DNA of 64,000 nucleotides from Cudoniella acicularis (GCA_013054445.1 JAAMPI010000020.1:1-64000); one strand, 5' to 3'. Positions 11,067-20,412 are shown, numbered from the stretch's first letter. The notes: a model not told the origin generated them from the sequence alone. Numbers and translations: made by a program.

Positions 11067-11237
11067 CTAGGTTGCTCCTTGAAGATGCCCCTCCGTAGAC
11101 GGGTCTATGAGCTCATCCGATCCACTAACGGTGGATTCAAGATGCTCAGCAGTAGATGGGTCTGTCTCAGGCTGAACCTCTTCAGATTTGTTGTCATCAC
11201 CTTCGGACTCGGATGTTGAGTTTTCTGTTGGAGCCAT
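11067..11237 (-). CDS. Short acidic ORF matching the C-terminus of the 630-aa protein
   Basis: A 56-aa frame from ATG 11237 to TAG 11067. It begins MAPTENSTSESEGDDNKSEE and ends in a block (ETDPSTAEHL, SGSDELIDPSTEG, LQGAT). That block aligns over about 33 residues with residues near the end of the 6492-8483 protein (ETNPSVNEHL, YGSDALIDPSTER, FQGAT). DNA similarity is visible too, around 8320-8383 against 11070-11140 reversed. A TATAAA-like element and a pyrimidine-rich leader lie upstream on the minus strand (about 11370 down to 11240), and this leader is duplicated at 12.2-12.4 kb. It could be an expressed mini-gene or a truncated copy. Function is unknown. Confidence 0.45.
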   Translation of the reverse strand: MAPTENSTSESEGDDNKSEEVQPETDPSTAEHLESTVSGSDELIDPSTEGHLQGAT

Positions 11238-11430
11238 TGTCAACGCGGAGGATTGGCGGATGCTCTGGTGGGATAAAGATGTATAGAGGTGTGAAGCTTC
11301 AGAAGCAGCTTGAAGAATTGGGAGGAATGAGACGAGGAATGATCAAAGTTGAAGGGAAAATTCGCGCCTTTATATGCATTCTCATGCTAGGAGGTTGCAT
11401 GTATTTTTCCTGCAAACTATGGTATCGGCT
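11215..11430 (-). repeat. Inverted-repeat arm A: promoter-like leader and start codon
   Basis: About 215 bp that aligns, reversed, with 12210-12440. It covers a TATA-like stretch, a leader and the ATG of the short acidic ORF. Differences from the other arm are largely C/T and G/A transitions. Confidence 0.7.
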
Positions 11431-11941
11431 TCACATCCAACCGCCTTATTCAATCAAAGATATCTATCTAGCACCTATCGATCAGAAAGAACACTGGAGT
11501 CCTGCGGTGTATCATTCACTTCAATATGTGGCTTGAATCCCACAGATTTTCAGGTGAAGATGCCAGTGCATCTCGCTGCAGCCAGGGTCAGAAACCGGCA
11601 TTATTTCTACAGCGTTGGGCTCCCAAATCGGATCAGGGCTGAAAAATACTCTTGCCGTTGATACCGATATGGAAAGACATGTAGAGCTCGAGAGGAGCTT
11701 AAAGTGTAGTGTTTTAATAATGGCTAAGCAGAAGCGCCAGGAGTCCCAAGTCTTTAGATCCATTATCCCCTTTCTGGCCGGCGCCGCATAACGCACTGGC
11801 GATCAGTCTGAAGGCGAATGATTGTTCACTAGCATTGCTCAACAAAGAAATTGTTTTGTATTGTTCTGTATGTTTCCCATTGGCTGGCCTTGTGTGGCCC
11901 CCAAACTGCACTCACAAAATTTTATGCGTGTGTGGCGTCCA

Positions 11942-11972
11942 CGCTAACCCAATCCGCAATCTAAGAGGGACG
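11942..11972 (+). repeat. Copy a of the ~31-35 bp terminal motif
   Basis: The motif reads CGCTAACCCAATCYRCAATC followed by TAAGAGGGACG. This copy is in forward orientation and runs straight into an 8-bp tandem repeat. Confidence 0.75.
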
Positions 11973-12030
11973 TAGGGACGCAGGGACGCAGGGACGCAGG
12001 GACGCGGGGAAGTGGGGACGTGGGGGACGC
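11968..12030 (+). repeat. GGGACGCA 8-bp tandem repeat
   Basis: Four to five near-perfect copies of an 8-bp unit (GGGACGCA), then degenerate GGGACG units up to about 12030. It lies between two oppositely oriented terminal motifs. A reversed, shorter version sits at about 13500-13535. Confidence 0.8.
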
Positions 12031-12040
12031 AAAAGACCGC

Positions 12041-12074
12041 CGCGTCCCTCTTAGTATTGTAGATTGGGTGAGCG
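12041..12074 (-). repeat. Copy b of the terminal motif, reversed
   Basis: The motif in reverse orientation (CGCGTCCCTCTTAG at its start). With copy a it forms an inverted repeat 11942-12074 that could be read as a MITE-like unit, or as the abutting ends of two elements. Confidence 0.75.
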
Positions 12075-12209
12075 CCGGCCGTACGATCACCTGTGGCATG
12101 GAGTATTCTAACAAGTATATTGTCTTACTCTCCTAGGGGCAAGTTTTGGGCCTTCCCTACACTAGCCTAGCGCCGCTGGCTATGATTTTCGAATAAGATG
12201 GCTGAATAC

Positions 12210-12440
12210 GGAGCCGATGCGCTGTTTGTTATAGGAAAGATAATATATGACCTCCTAGCATAAGAATATATATAAAAGTGCGAATTTCCCTTTAAATTTG
12301 ATCATTCGCCTTCTCACTCCTCCAAATTCTTCAATCTTCTTCGGAAGCTTCACACTTCTATATATATCTTATCTTATCAGAGTTATCCGCCAATCTTCTG
12401 CGTTAACAATGGCTCTAACAGAAAGCACACTACCAAGTAG
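12210..12440 (+). repeat. Inverted-repeat arm B: RIP-like copy of the leader
   Basis: Aligns with arm A (11215-11430, reversed). It has more TA dinucleotides, for example runs of TATATA where arm A has CATACA or GCATAT. This suggests it took more C-to-T and G-to-A changes. Confidence 0.7.
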
Positions 12441-12495
12441 TCAGAATCAGCCATCATCCGAGAAATCCGCTAACAAGATAGTGGCTACCTCGTAA
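12409..12495 (+). CDS. Second copy of the short ORF start, 28 codons
   Basis: Frame MALTESTLPSS...VATS from ATG 12409 to TAA 12495. The start context and first five residues match the ORF at 11237 (MAPTE). The distal part diverges and the LIDPSTE block is missing. It is probably a truncated or decayed copy, not a functional gene. Confidence 0.3.
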   Translation: MALTESTLPSSQNQPSSEKSANKIVATS

Positions 12496-12677
12496 AAGCA
12501 TCCAAACCTGACGCCGGCAGGGTTCAAGCGAGAGGCGTTCCGCGGGCAATTGAAATGACAGGCCTCCGTTTGCACAGGACCCTAATCGTCATTCGAATTA
12601 ATTGGAAATCGAGTTTTTGAAATTTTACTTTCCGAGCGACGTAAAAATGCTCCCTTAATATGATCTTGTGCGCCTAG

Positions 12678-12739
12678 CGTTAACCCTATTTAGAATCTAA
12701 GAGGGGCGCGTCCCTCTTAGATTATAGATTAGGTTAGCG
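12678..12739. repeat. Copies c and d of the terminal motif in a 62-bp palindrome
   Basis: A forward copy (12678-12708) abuts a reverse copy (12709-12739), giving an almost perfect palindrome centred on GCGC. It could be two element ends fused back to back, or a minimal hairpin element. Confidence 0.75.
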
Positions 12740-12886
12740 TGGACGCCTAAGCTGAGTCTCACGTATCTAAATTTATAACAGGCTTTATCGCACGAATAGG
12801 GCATAATCGCTAGGAGGCCGGAAAAAGTGCTATGTCTGGCATATGCCAGCCTAGAGACTACGTGGCTTTGTAAAGGTAGTTCGTAT

Positions 12887-13170
12887 ATCTAAGGCAGACT
12901 CTAGCCTGATCTATCTCTTTACTTCCGCAATCCGTAATAGGTGTAGAAGTTAGTAAGGAAATACGCTCCAAATTAGAGTATTGCACTTTAGAGGAATTGC
13001 TTACTAACGACAAGGTGACTTTGTTCAAGCTGTCGGGAGAGCCCCGCAGGTTAACCGCGTGTAGTATATTTCAGAGCTTTAATAGTATCTCCTAAAGCTG
13101 TCTAAGGGATCGTAAAACAACCTTGCTAAAATTTTATTATTATAGGAGAAAACACTATCCGGAGACAGTG
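12887..13170 (+). repeat. Direct repeat, copy 1, of an unidentified decayed coding segment
   Basis: Aligns with 13729-14010. Both contain CTAAGGCAGACTCTAGCC and GAGGAATTGCTTACT, and both can be read, with TAG stops, as LEEYTLEELLT-like coding DNA. The family is unknown. Copies differ mainly by transitions. Confidence 0.65.
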
Positions 13171-13353
13171 ATTTACCGTTTAAACCCGATCCTTCCTTCT
13201 CTTTCGACCGAACTATCCTATCCTCGTACGGAAAGTCGGCCAATTTTGATAGTGGTTTACCACTAACGATTACCTAAAACTATTAGTGCTATTATAAAAG
13301 ATAAACTTTTAGAGGGGCTGGCTAGCGTAATCTACGCGCAGCTCTAAGCTTAT

Positions 13354-13489
13354 TAGCGTTGCTCAAGAAAGAAATTTGTTCTCTGTTTCCCACTAGCTGG
13401 CCCTATATGGCCCTAAACTGCGCTTATACCGCTTATAAACTCCTGCGTGGCGTCTACGCTAACCTAATCTGTATCCTAAGAGGGACGCG
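13354..13489 (+). repeat. Second copy of the 11.82-11.97 kb segment, ending in motif copy e
   Basis: The segment from GTTGCTCAAGAAAGAAATTTG to the terminal motif (13457-13489, copy e, forward) aligns with 11835-11972. This shows a duplicated border. The sequence after it is the reverse of the 8-bp tandem block. Confidence 0.65.
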
Positions 13490-13539
13490 GTGGTCTTTTA
13501 CGTCCCCACGTCCCCGCTTCCCCGCGTCCCTACGCCCTA

Positions 13540-13656
13540 AGTTTACCTGTGGCATAGAGCACTTTGCGCTATCTGATAAGGGCGGAAGTATGCTACATGT
13601 GCCGGCCTAGGGCTTGAACTACGTGGCTTCGCGGGGGCTATTAGTGGTCGATTTGT
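13540..13656 (+). repeat. Left arm of a long inverted repeat around the relic genes
   Basis: Aligns, reversed, with 18106-18225. Shared segments include CTGATAAGxGCGGAA, ACTACGTGGCTTC and CTATTAGTGGTCGATTTGTT. The last 20 bases are identical in both arms, after which the arms diverge. Confidence 0.75.
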
Positions 13657-13728
13657 TATTTTCTACGGGCTCTAAGCCCGTCGCCTTAAGGTTTCGCGTC
13701 TAAGACAAGAGATTCTTTGTTTATAGAT

Positions 13729-14010
13729 CTAAGGCAGACTCTAGCCTGATCTATCTCTTTACCTCTATAATAGATCAATAAGTTAGCGAGGACATACGCT
13801 CCCGGTTAGAGCACTATACTTTAGAGGAATTGCTTACTGACGACAAGGTGACTTCGCCTAGCTTATTAGGAGAACTCTAGAGGCTAACTGCGCGTAGTAT
13901 ATTAAGGAGCGTCAACGGCATCTCCCGAGGCTGTCCGAGAGGTATACTAACCGTGTTGAAATTATAGCCTTATAGGAGGATATATTATCCGATGACGAGG
14001 ATTTAGGATC
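13729..14010 (+). repeat. Direct repeat, copy 2
   Basis: Counterpart of 12887-13170. It continues into further decayed coding-like sequence (14.0-14.7 kb) that I cannot assign to a family. Confidence 0.65.
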
Positions 14011-14739
14011 CGAGCCTAACCCGCCGCCCCGGGCAAGAATTTATCGCCTAAAGACAGGAATTCCCGAACATCTAAACTCGGTTTATTATGGTCAATCGAA
14101 TCTAAAGACATCGGTATCCCCGAGAGTGTTACGGAGGCACTTAAACGAAACTATTATAGTCTTTTACGAATTGAGTCTCCGGCGGATCACTACGAATATA
14201 CGTATAATATAGAAACACATCGTAAACTTAATAGCGTCTTATAGAGATTTCTGACAACTCTATATTATGATCTTATCTTAGAGCTTGACGCTATAAAGTA
14301 GCGATATTCTAGGGCTAAAAGTGGTGGCGTCGCTATCGTCGTTACTATAATTTGTAAATCAGGTACGTATGACCCTAATACTATTCGGAAGAAAGTAATA
14401 AGCTAGACGAGAGTCGGTCGAAGATATCGTAGATTTATATAAGCCTTATGTTCTAGATATATAATTCTCTTTCCTAAGAAACCTAGCGACCTTATATAAG
14501 TTCTACTGTCTACTGTTAGGAAGATATCTAAGTCTTTAGAAAGCTAGGAGTAGTATATGCCAGTCAAAGGGGACATGTTTATTAAGGTGATTCGGTTCCT
14601 TTACGACCTTGGCCTTATTAATAAATACGAGGAAGAAGGCTAGAATAATCTAAGCGACAAAATCCTATAAGCCCTCCGCGTATATTTTCGAAGTATTCTC
14701 TCTTTTTAACCTGGCTAGTAATCCTAAATCGGATCCGCC

Positions 14740-16250
14740 GCTAACCCCTGGCTTACGCCAGTTACTAGCGATACCGACATATATAGACCTGGACGATCGA
14801 TGCTTAGTCACGAGCGAGTAGGTAACACGCTATCAAGTAAAACTCTTGACTTAAGAACACTATTAAGGCTAGCCGCGAATAGTCTAATCAAAACAAAATA
14901 GCTAGACGTAGTCTAAGTGCGATATTTCGGAGACCGTATCTAAGATATGCTTTTTGACTTCTATAAGTAGATGCTTTTACTCTAGGCCGGGGCTGACTAG
15001 TTCTAGTCCTAAATCTCTTTTATAATAGTCGGACAGTTCTTAAACACAATATATACTTTAACGACTTCTTACGGACTCTATATAGTAGCGGCCGTATAAT
15101 TAATCTAATGCTTAGTCTTTCTGCTTCCTACTATAAAGAATTCTTTTCTAAGGGGAGTGTCGAGAGGAAGTAGATAGAATATGCCGAATATAAATATATT
15201 ACGGCAACTACGGAGGAAGTCCGATATATAATTATAAGAGGAGACGTAGGCCCTTCTATAGCTATTGCTATAGCGCTTCTTCTCTACTAAGTAACCCTTA
15301 ACCCGTCGTTATATCCTTACTATTAGACGAAGTACCTCTATCTAATATAGGACCTAGCTAGAGCAGATGTCGAAGCGAACTTGGCTATAGCAAGTGTTAC
15401 TATATTAGTAATGACGGCTCTTCCGTTGAGCGGGAAGCGTGCTTTCTAACACTTTGACTATAGTTAGGTACGATTAGGTAAAGTAGAGCAACTAACTAAA
15501 GTAAACAGTACTTTAAGACTGTTACGGATAATGCTTTACTTTATCTACTTAATCATATAGGAAGCGAAGGTATATGCCCTATAGCCAAGAGGCTGTTTAC
15601 TAATATCTTAAGTACCCTAATATACGGAACGCTAAACTACTTCTACGATAAATTAAGGAATCCCTTTAATAGGTGGACTAAACAGAAGATGATATGCCGA
15701 CACTCGTTATATTAAACACTACGGAAACGTATAGATTGGCTACGCGAGTATACTACCTTGTTCGGCTTTTTAGGTATAGTTCCCTACCGTCATTATTCTT
15801 TTTAGAGACTCTTCGCCTAATAGTCCGAAGCTACGGCCTAGAGTATCCTATCGTCAAGCAAGCCTGCGCTTCACTTATCTCTCGGCTTTATAAATTGCCA
15901 ACGGAAGGTCTATTATATAGTAGTATTTATCTAGCTTGGTGTTTTTAGATTGCCTATGTCTGCGTATAAGGATTAGAGGATTATACTAAACTTATTAACA
16001 CCCTAGATCGTATTATAGGAGAGAACAAGTCTATAAGTTTTCACTCGAATAATAGTTTAGTTATTACTAATATATTTAAGAATATCGACGATCTATATAC
16101 TCTCGTTAGATAGATACGGGATTGGTAGGCTAAGGAATAGAAGAGTCTAAATACGTAGAGTCAAGAACCTCGATAGTAGAAAAGAATAGTAGAATATGTT
16201 AATCTAAAGATAAAAGTCGTAATATGTCTTACTTAACTTTATAGAGCTTA
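14740..16250 (+). pseudogene. Relic of a fungal-specific (Zn2Cys6-type) transcription factor
   Basis: Read through in-frame stops, this stretch resembles the middle and C-terminal regulatory region of Zn2Cys6 factors. One segment resembles LSLSASYYKEF and EYKYITATTEEVR (about 15100-15230). It is followed by a GDVGPSIAIAIALLL helix, an open piece at 15694-15948 with LATRVYYLVRLFRY and LPTEGLLYSS, then GLEDYTKLINTLDRIIGENK. Nearly all stops are TAG or TAA where Trp or Gln would fit, as expected from RIP. The zinc cluster itself was not located. It is not expressible as it stands. Family assignment is moderate. Confidence 0.45.
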
Positions 16251-17532
16251 TATTCAAACTAGAGCTTTCGGCAATATCTCACTATAGACAGATGTCTTTT
16301 CCTTAGTTCTATTCTAGCCCTATCTTTTCGATACTCCGCTCCGTATACCCCGAAGGTAAGCCACTATAATATTTCTAAACACCGGTAAAAACTTAAACGA
16401 ATAATATAAGCCACCTATAGCGAGGTATAGCCCTTAAACTCCTAGTACCTGATCTAGAAGAGGATGTTGTTTAGGGGTTAGAAGTTCACTAATAGACGTA
16501 AGTATTCTATTACGGCTACGACGTACTATTACTCACGGGTATAGCGAGTAATCTAACGGCCTCCCCTTTATCTCTAGTATCATCTTCTCTAGCGCGGCGC
16601 GGTTTGTTTTGATTCTCTTAGTGGAAGCCATAGATTTAAGCTCATCAGGGTGAGTAATGGTAAAGGTGTCTATACTAGTAATCCGAAGTGCCTTTTACTG
16701 AGCAGCTAGAGGCATCACTTCTCCTATAATACGTCAGATGTTTAAATTAGATTAATGACTTTAATATATCCTACTTCGTGACTAGAATTGGTATTGACTT
16801 GAATCTTTTATATTTATCTTCGTCGAGAGGGAATGTCGTAACGCCGATAGTAGTAACACGTAAGAAACCATCCTAAATATCATACGGAAGTTGAATTCTC
16901 GAGCTTTCGAGGAGTGCTAGAGTCTAAGGACCCGTGGCTACTATCGTCGTTTTTGCCGCGAAACTTATTCCGCCAACGCACTCGACGCCGTGACAGACAC
17001 CATCCGTAATAAGAAGCTTGGAGACATCCTTTCGTTGGCGTATCACGCCTTGGTCCGCCGCTTCTATAGCTACTACTTTTAAGACAAGGGCCGAGTCGGC
17101 TACTCTAATATCTTCTATGAGCCACAACTCCTCCCTAGCGTCTAACTAAGGTGGATCCCGCGAACGAACCATATCTATTAGATCCTCTACCTCGATCGAC
17201 CGCTCTTCGGGGTACTTAAAGAAAGGTTTGTAGTTATCTCTACGAACTACTTGGATCTATCTAGTCTTACGGTAAAAGTTACGGTAAGGGAGCTTGGTCT
17301 CCTATTTTTCCTTCGCCTCTTTAGCTAACAATACGTATTCTTCGTCTATATAGGGGGTACGGATAATTTTGCTAGTGTCTTTCGATACTGTCTTCGTCTT
17401 AGAGCCCTCGAGGAGAATGATTTTTGTATTTGGCCACTCTCTCTATAACGCGAGAGCGATTAAGACGCCTATATAACCTCCGCCAACAATAGCGTAGTCA
17501 AACTGATTCTATATGTTGAATTTCGCTAACAT
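16235..17532 (-). pseudogene. RIP-degraded FAD-dependent oxidase (DAO/fructosyl amino acid oxidase type)
   Basis: The minus strand from ATG 17532 encodes a FAD-binding Rossmann start (FDYAIVGGGYIGVLIALAL). Then follow IRTPYIDEEYVLLAKEA, a best-preserved core (17127-16924: ADSALVLKVVAIEAADQGV, CHGVECVGG, AAKTTIVATGP), THPDELKSMAS and, near the end, an IGG.YYSFKFLP motif. This order fits the DAO family of flavin oxidases such as sarcosine or fructosyl amino acid oxidase. At least seven in-frame TAG codons interrupt it, each where Trp or Gln would be expected, which is the pattern of CpA-to-TpA mutation on both strands. It lies tail to tail with the transcription-factor relic. Confidence 0.7.
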
Positions 17533-17588
17533 GTTTGTAGATTATAAAGGGGTCGAACCGTATTTAAGCTTCGTATATCACTGGAGAT

Positions 17589-17650
17589 TGTGGCGTGCTA
17601 GCTCGTGGCGTGGCGTGGTAGTCCGTGGTGTGGCGTAACGTGGCGTGACG
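17589..17650. repeat. TGGCG-rich low-complexity tract
   Basis: Repeated TGGCG/GTGGC words just upstream (5') of the oxidase relic. There is no fixed period. Confidence 0.6.
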
Positions 17651-18105
17651 ATAGGGATATCGAGTGAAAACGGGACGTAAAGTAATACGACTATGGTTCT
17701 ATGGCGTGTGACAAAAGTTTGAAAGGTTGATGAGGTATAGCTTTCCTTATACCCACCTTTGGCGAGAACAGTAGGGATGACGTGACAAAGCTTAGAGATC
17801 AACTATATGATTTAATTCCGCTCGGCGATAATACCGAAGTGGCCCGACGAACCCTCTAAAGCCGAGAGTGTACTTCGTATATTAGTACTATACTTGAGGT
17901 CAGGGTATTGATAGGTATAGTGATCATTTGACTTATTGTGTCATGTCGAATTCCCTTTCCACCTACCTATGAAGTGTGGCGATGGGTTTTTTTGTAGGTG
18001 AGCACTGATCACGTTACACGTGTCATGCGGCTATCTAAACGCTGACCCATATCGTATCACGCCGTTATCGCGGAACGGGACGACGATACGTGCCGAGCCA
18101 TGGTA

Positions 18106-18225
18106 AATACGGAACAAATCGACCACTAATAGCCCCCCCCTGAAGCCACGTAGTTTCGGCTCTGGGCGACACATGCTACTTTCCGCTCTTATCAGGTGGC
18201 GTAAAGGCTCTACCCCGCAAGTAAT
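18106..18225 (-). repeat. Right arm of the long inverted repeat
   Basis: Reverse counterpart of 13540-13656. Together the arms enclose about 4.5 kb with both relic genes. Confidence 0.75.
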
Positions 18226-18237
18226 CTTGTGCGGCTA

Positions 18238-18272
18238 GCGCTAACCCAATCTGCAATCTAAGAGGGACGCGG
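18238..18272 (+). repeat. Copy f of the terminal motif, right edge of the island
   Basis: Forward copy (CGCTAACCCAATCTGCAATC then TAAGAGGGACG). The sequence after about 18325 no longer looks RIP-mutated, so this marks the right border. A short segment at 18285-18325 (CCAACGATTACCCAAAACCC) also has a mutated match at about 13250-13300. Confidence 0.7.
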
Positions 18273-18325
18273 CGCTCGTTGACCTACCAACGATTACCCA
18301 AAACCCTTCAGTGCCATCGTAACAT

Positions 18326-18895
18326 CAATTCCATGGGCAATATTATGGCCTGGGCTGTATCGTACGTACTATATTGTCGGTCTTCCTAGTCCTGGTCCAA
18401 GGGCGAGAGTTGGTTGAGAGAGAAGCAAATGAGTCACATAGCCTTGCAGGTGCGTGATACGTTCACAATCTGTTTGGTGCGGCATGCGGCTCAAACGAGT
18501 TCGCGTTGAGCGACCACCCTGGTCTCATAGCCAAGAAAAGAATAACGGGCTTCTGCCTAATGCGAGTCGAAGATAAAGCACAATGTTCTCCTACTATTTA
18601 AAACATCTCAAAACGACCTCCATATCTATTCATCACAGCCAGAAGTATGTCTGTCTTCTGTCACACTAAAGCGAGCCCAATCCCGAGGCCACCACCTTTA
18701 GCCATCATTCCAAAGCTCCAGCTAGTATAAGCTAACTCCCAGTCAGGTCAATTGCAATCCCATCCCTTTGAGTCCCACCTCTTCCCATCTCAACTCAACC
18801 TCGTCACTACCATCAAATCTCATCGCTGTTTTTGCAAACCCACAAAAACCTTCCCGCTTCAACAAATTCCAAGCCTCAAAACCAAAGCAATCATC
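18326..18895. other. Intergenic, upstream of the small charged gene
   Basis: No frame supported. Pyrimidine-rich in its last 150 bp, as in a fungal promoter and 5' UTR. Confidence 0.5.
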
Positions 18896-19102
18896 ATGTC
18901 TGACAGGGCAGGCGGCAAGATCCTCGATCAGGCGACCATCGATGGCTTGAATGCGCAGGGCGAAGCGAGCCGGAAGGCCCGCGAGGAAGCCATTGAGAGG
19001 CGTCGCAAGGAGGACGAGGAGGAGAGAAAGAAGGAGGATATGAAGAAGCTATCTGAAGATGCCGGGACTACCTCCCGCACTGAACGTGGCAAGGGTATCT
19101 AA
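18896..19102 (+). CDS. Small highly charged helical protein
   Basis: A 68-aa frame starting MSDRAGGKILDQATIDGLN in a good start context. The centre is a Glu/Lys/Arg-rich helix (EEAIERRRKEDEEERKKEDMKK), probably a coiled coil or single alpha-helix. No signal peptide or domain is recognised. A longer decayed relative in style, not demonstrably in sequence, lies at 23.8-24.5 kb. Function unknown. Confidence 0.5.
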   Translation: MSDRAGGKILDQATIDGLNAQGEASRKAREEAIERRRKEDEEERKKEDMKKLSEDAGTTSRTERGKGI

Positions 19103-19893
19103 GATGCTCCCGAACTGACGAAGGTATGTTGCAACAGCTCTAATCTACCAGCTTCACTAATCGCGAATAAGGAGCCAACTAGATCCTCATGCTCATGGTG
19201 GCCGCGTGAAGAAGACAGAGTATCTGACATGGTTTCCTTGGTTTGCCTGTTATTCCGAAGTCTGTCGGAAGCAAGTGAGGGTGGTCATAACTTGGCCAAT
19301 GCACACTCATTTAGAATCCGTACTGAGTCTGCACACCTACACTCATTTAGCTTGAGAACACAAAATATACACACACACTCCTTTACAAAACCACATTTCT
19401 TCGGCTCCGGTAGATTTTGTAGAGTTTGACTGACACCCATGGGTTCCGTTGTGTTGTTCAAAATTGGATAAGTTAAAGGAACCGCCTTTTCATTTTTCAA
19501 ACGCCTCATTGGCTGCCACGCACGACGTGGTGCATGAATCCTTGAAGCATCCCCGAAGCAATTTGGGGGGCATTACTGCAAAGCGCCAGCGGACTTGGTG
19601 ATACTGGTGGTGGCTTGACTGAAATTTGGGGGTTGTGTGCGTGTGCAAGGGTGGTGGTCCTTGCCGAGCGCCTTGACAACAGCTTAAAATGCCGCCCCTC
19701 CCCCACCNNNNNATTTCNTTCGTCCNNGCGTGTTAACCGAGACCTTCTTTATCCCGTGGCCAGTCAGGTCTCCTACGATTCCTCTTCATCGCCCAATCAC
19801 TGCTTTCATCAAATCATCTTCTAGAACGACTCAGAAAAGGCCCATCCCATCGATAACTCGATAACAGGAACCTCAAGGACTCGCGAAAGTAGT
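19103..19893. other. Intergenic with undetermined bases
   Basis: Ns occur at 19708-19712, 19718 and 19726-19727 beside a C-rich run, which points to an assembly join or a sequencing problem. No gene is supported. Confidence 0.7.
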
Positions 19894-20412
19894 CTATTTG
19901 CGACGCTTTTCGCTACTGGCCAGACGCCCTTGTATCATCTGGAAGGCTGCACCGAACACAGCCAATCTCACGGCCTCAAACCCCGATTTCTTCATCATCG
20001 TCGGAGCCCTATCAAAGTTGCGAAAAGCTTCATCAACAACACAATTGGCCCTCACCAGCATCAGGTGATTGCAAGTCACTGCGGGAAGGATTATCGCTTG
20101 AATCCATTCCCCTCGAAGAAAACGGCTTCGCGCCTTACGGGAGGTCAGTTTGTCCCCAGCTCCTGCGCGGAAATTCAATTCAGCGTTGAAGCTCAGCCAT
20201 CGCGTGTCGCGGTTGTTCGCGCCGAAGGAGAAATTCACTGACAGGCTCTCTCCATGTAGTATCCCGTGCTTCACATTGTCCTCGAAGTCTAATTCTAAGT
20301 CTATTGTCCCAAGGCGACCCCGGTTGGTCGAGGCCGCATCTTCGCGACTTTGCGACGAGTATCGCAGCCTCGCTGCCGCGTCAAGAACTTCACGAGAACG
20401 CCTCCTCATCAT
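19894..20412 (-). CDS. Doubtful ORF divergent from hapB
   Basis: A 172-aa frame from ATG 20412, with no recognised domain. The length is modestly above chance for this window and it begins about 840 bp from the hapB start, so it might be a divergent gene. It might equally be a chance frame in the long hapB upstream region. The plus strand here also has open frames. Confidence 0.25.
   Translation of the reverse strand: MMRRRSREVLDAAARLRYSSQSREDAASTNRGRLGTIDLELDFEDNVKHGILHGESLSVNFSFGANNRDTRWLSFNAELNFRAGAGDKLTSRKARSRFLRGEWIQAIILPAVTCNHLMLVRANCVVDEAFRNFDRAPTMMKKSGFEAVRLAVFGAAFQMIQGRLASSEKRRK

Noticed and set aside
11942..12030. Tandem GGGACGCA block as a CRISPR-like array
   Set aside because: Units are contiguous with no spacers, and the organism is a eukaryote.
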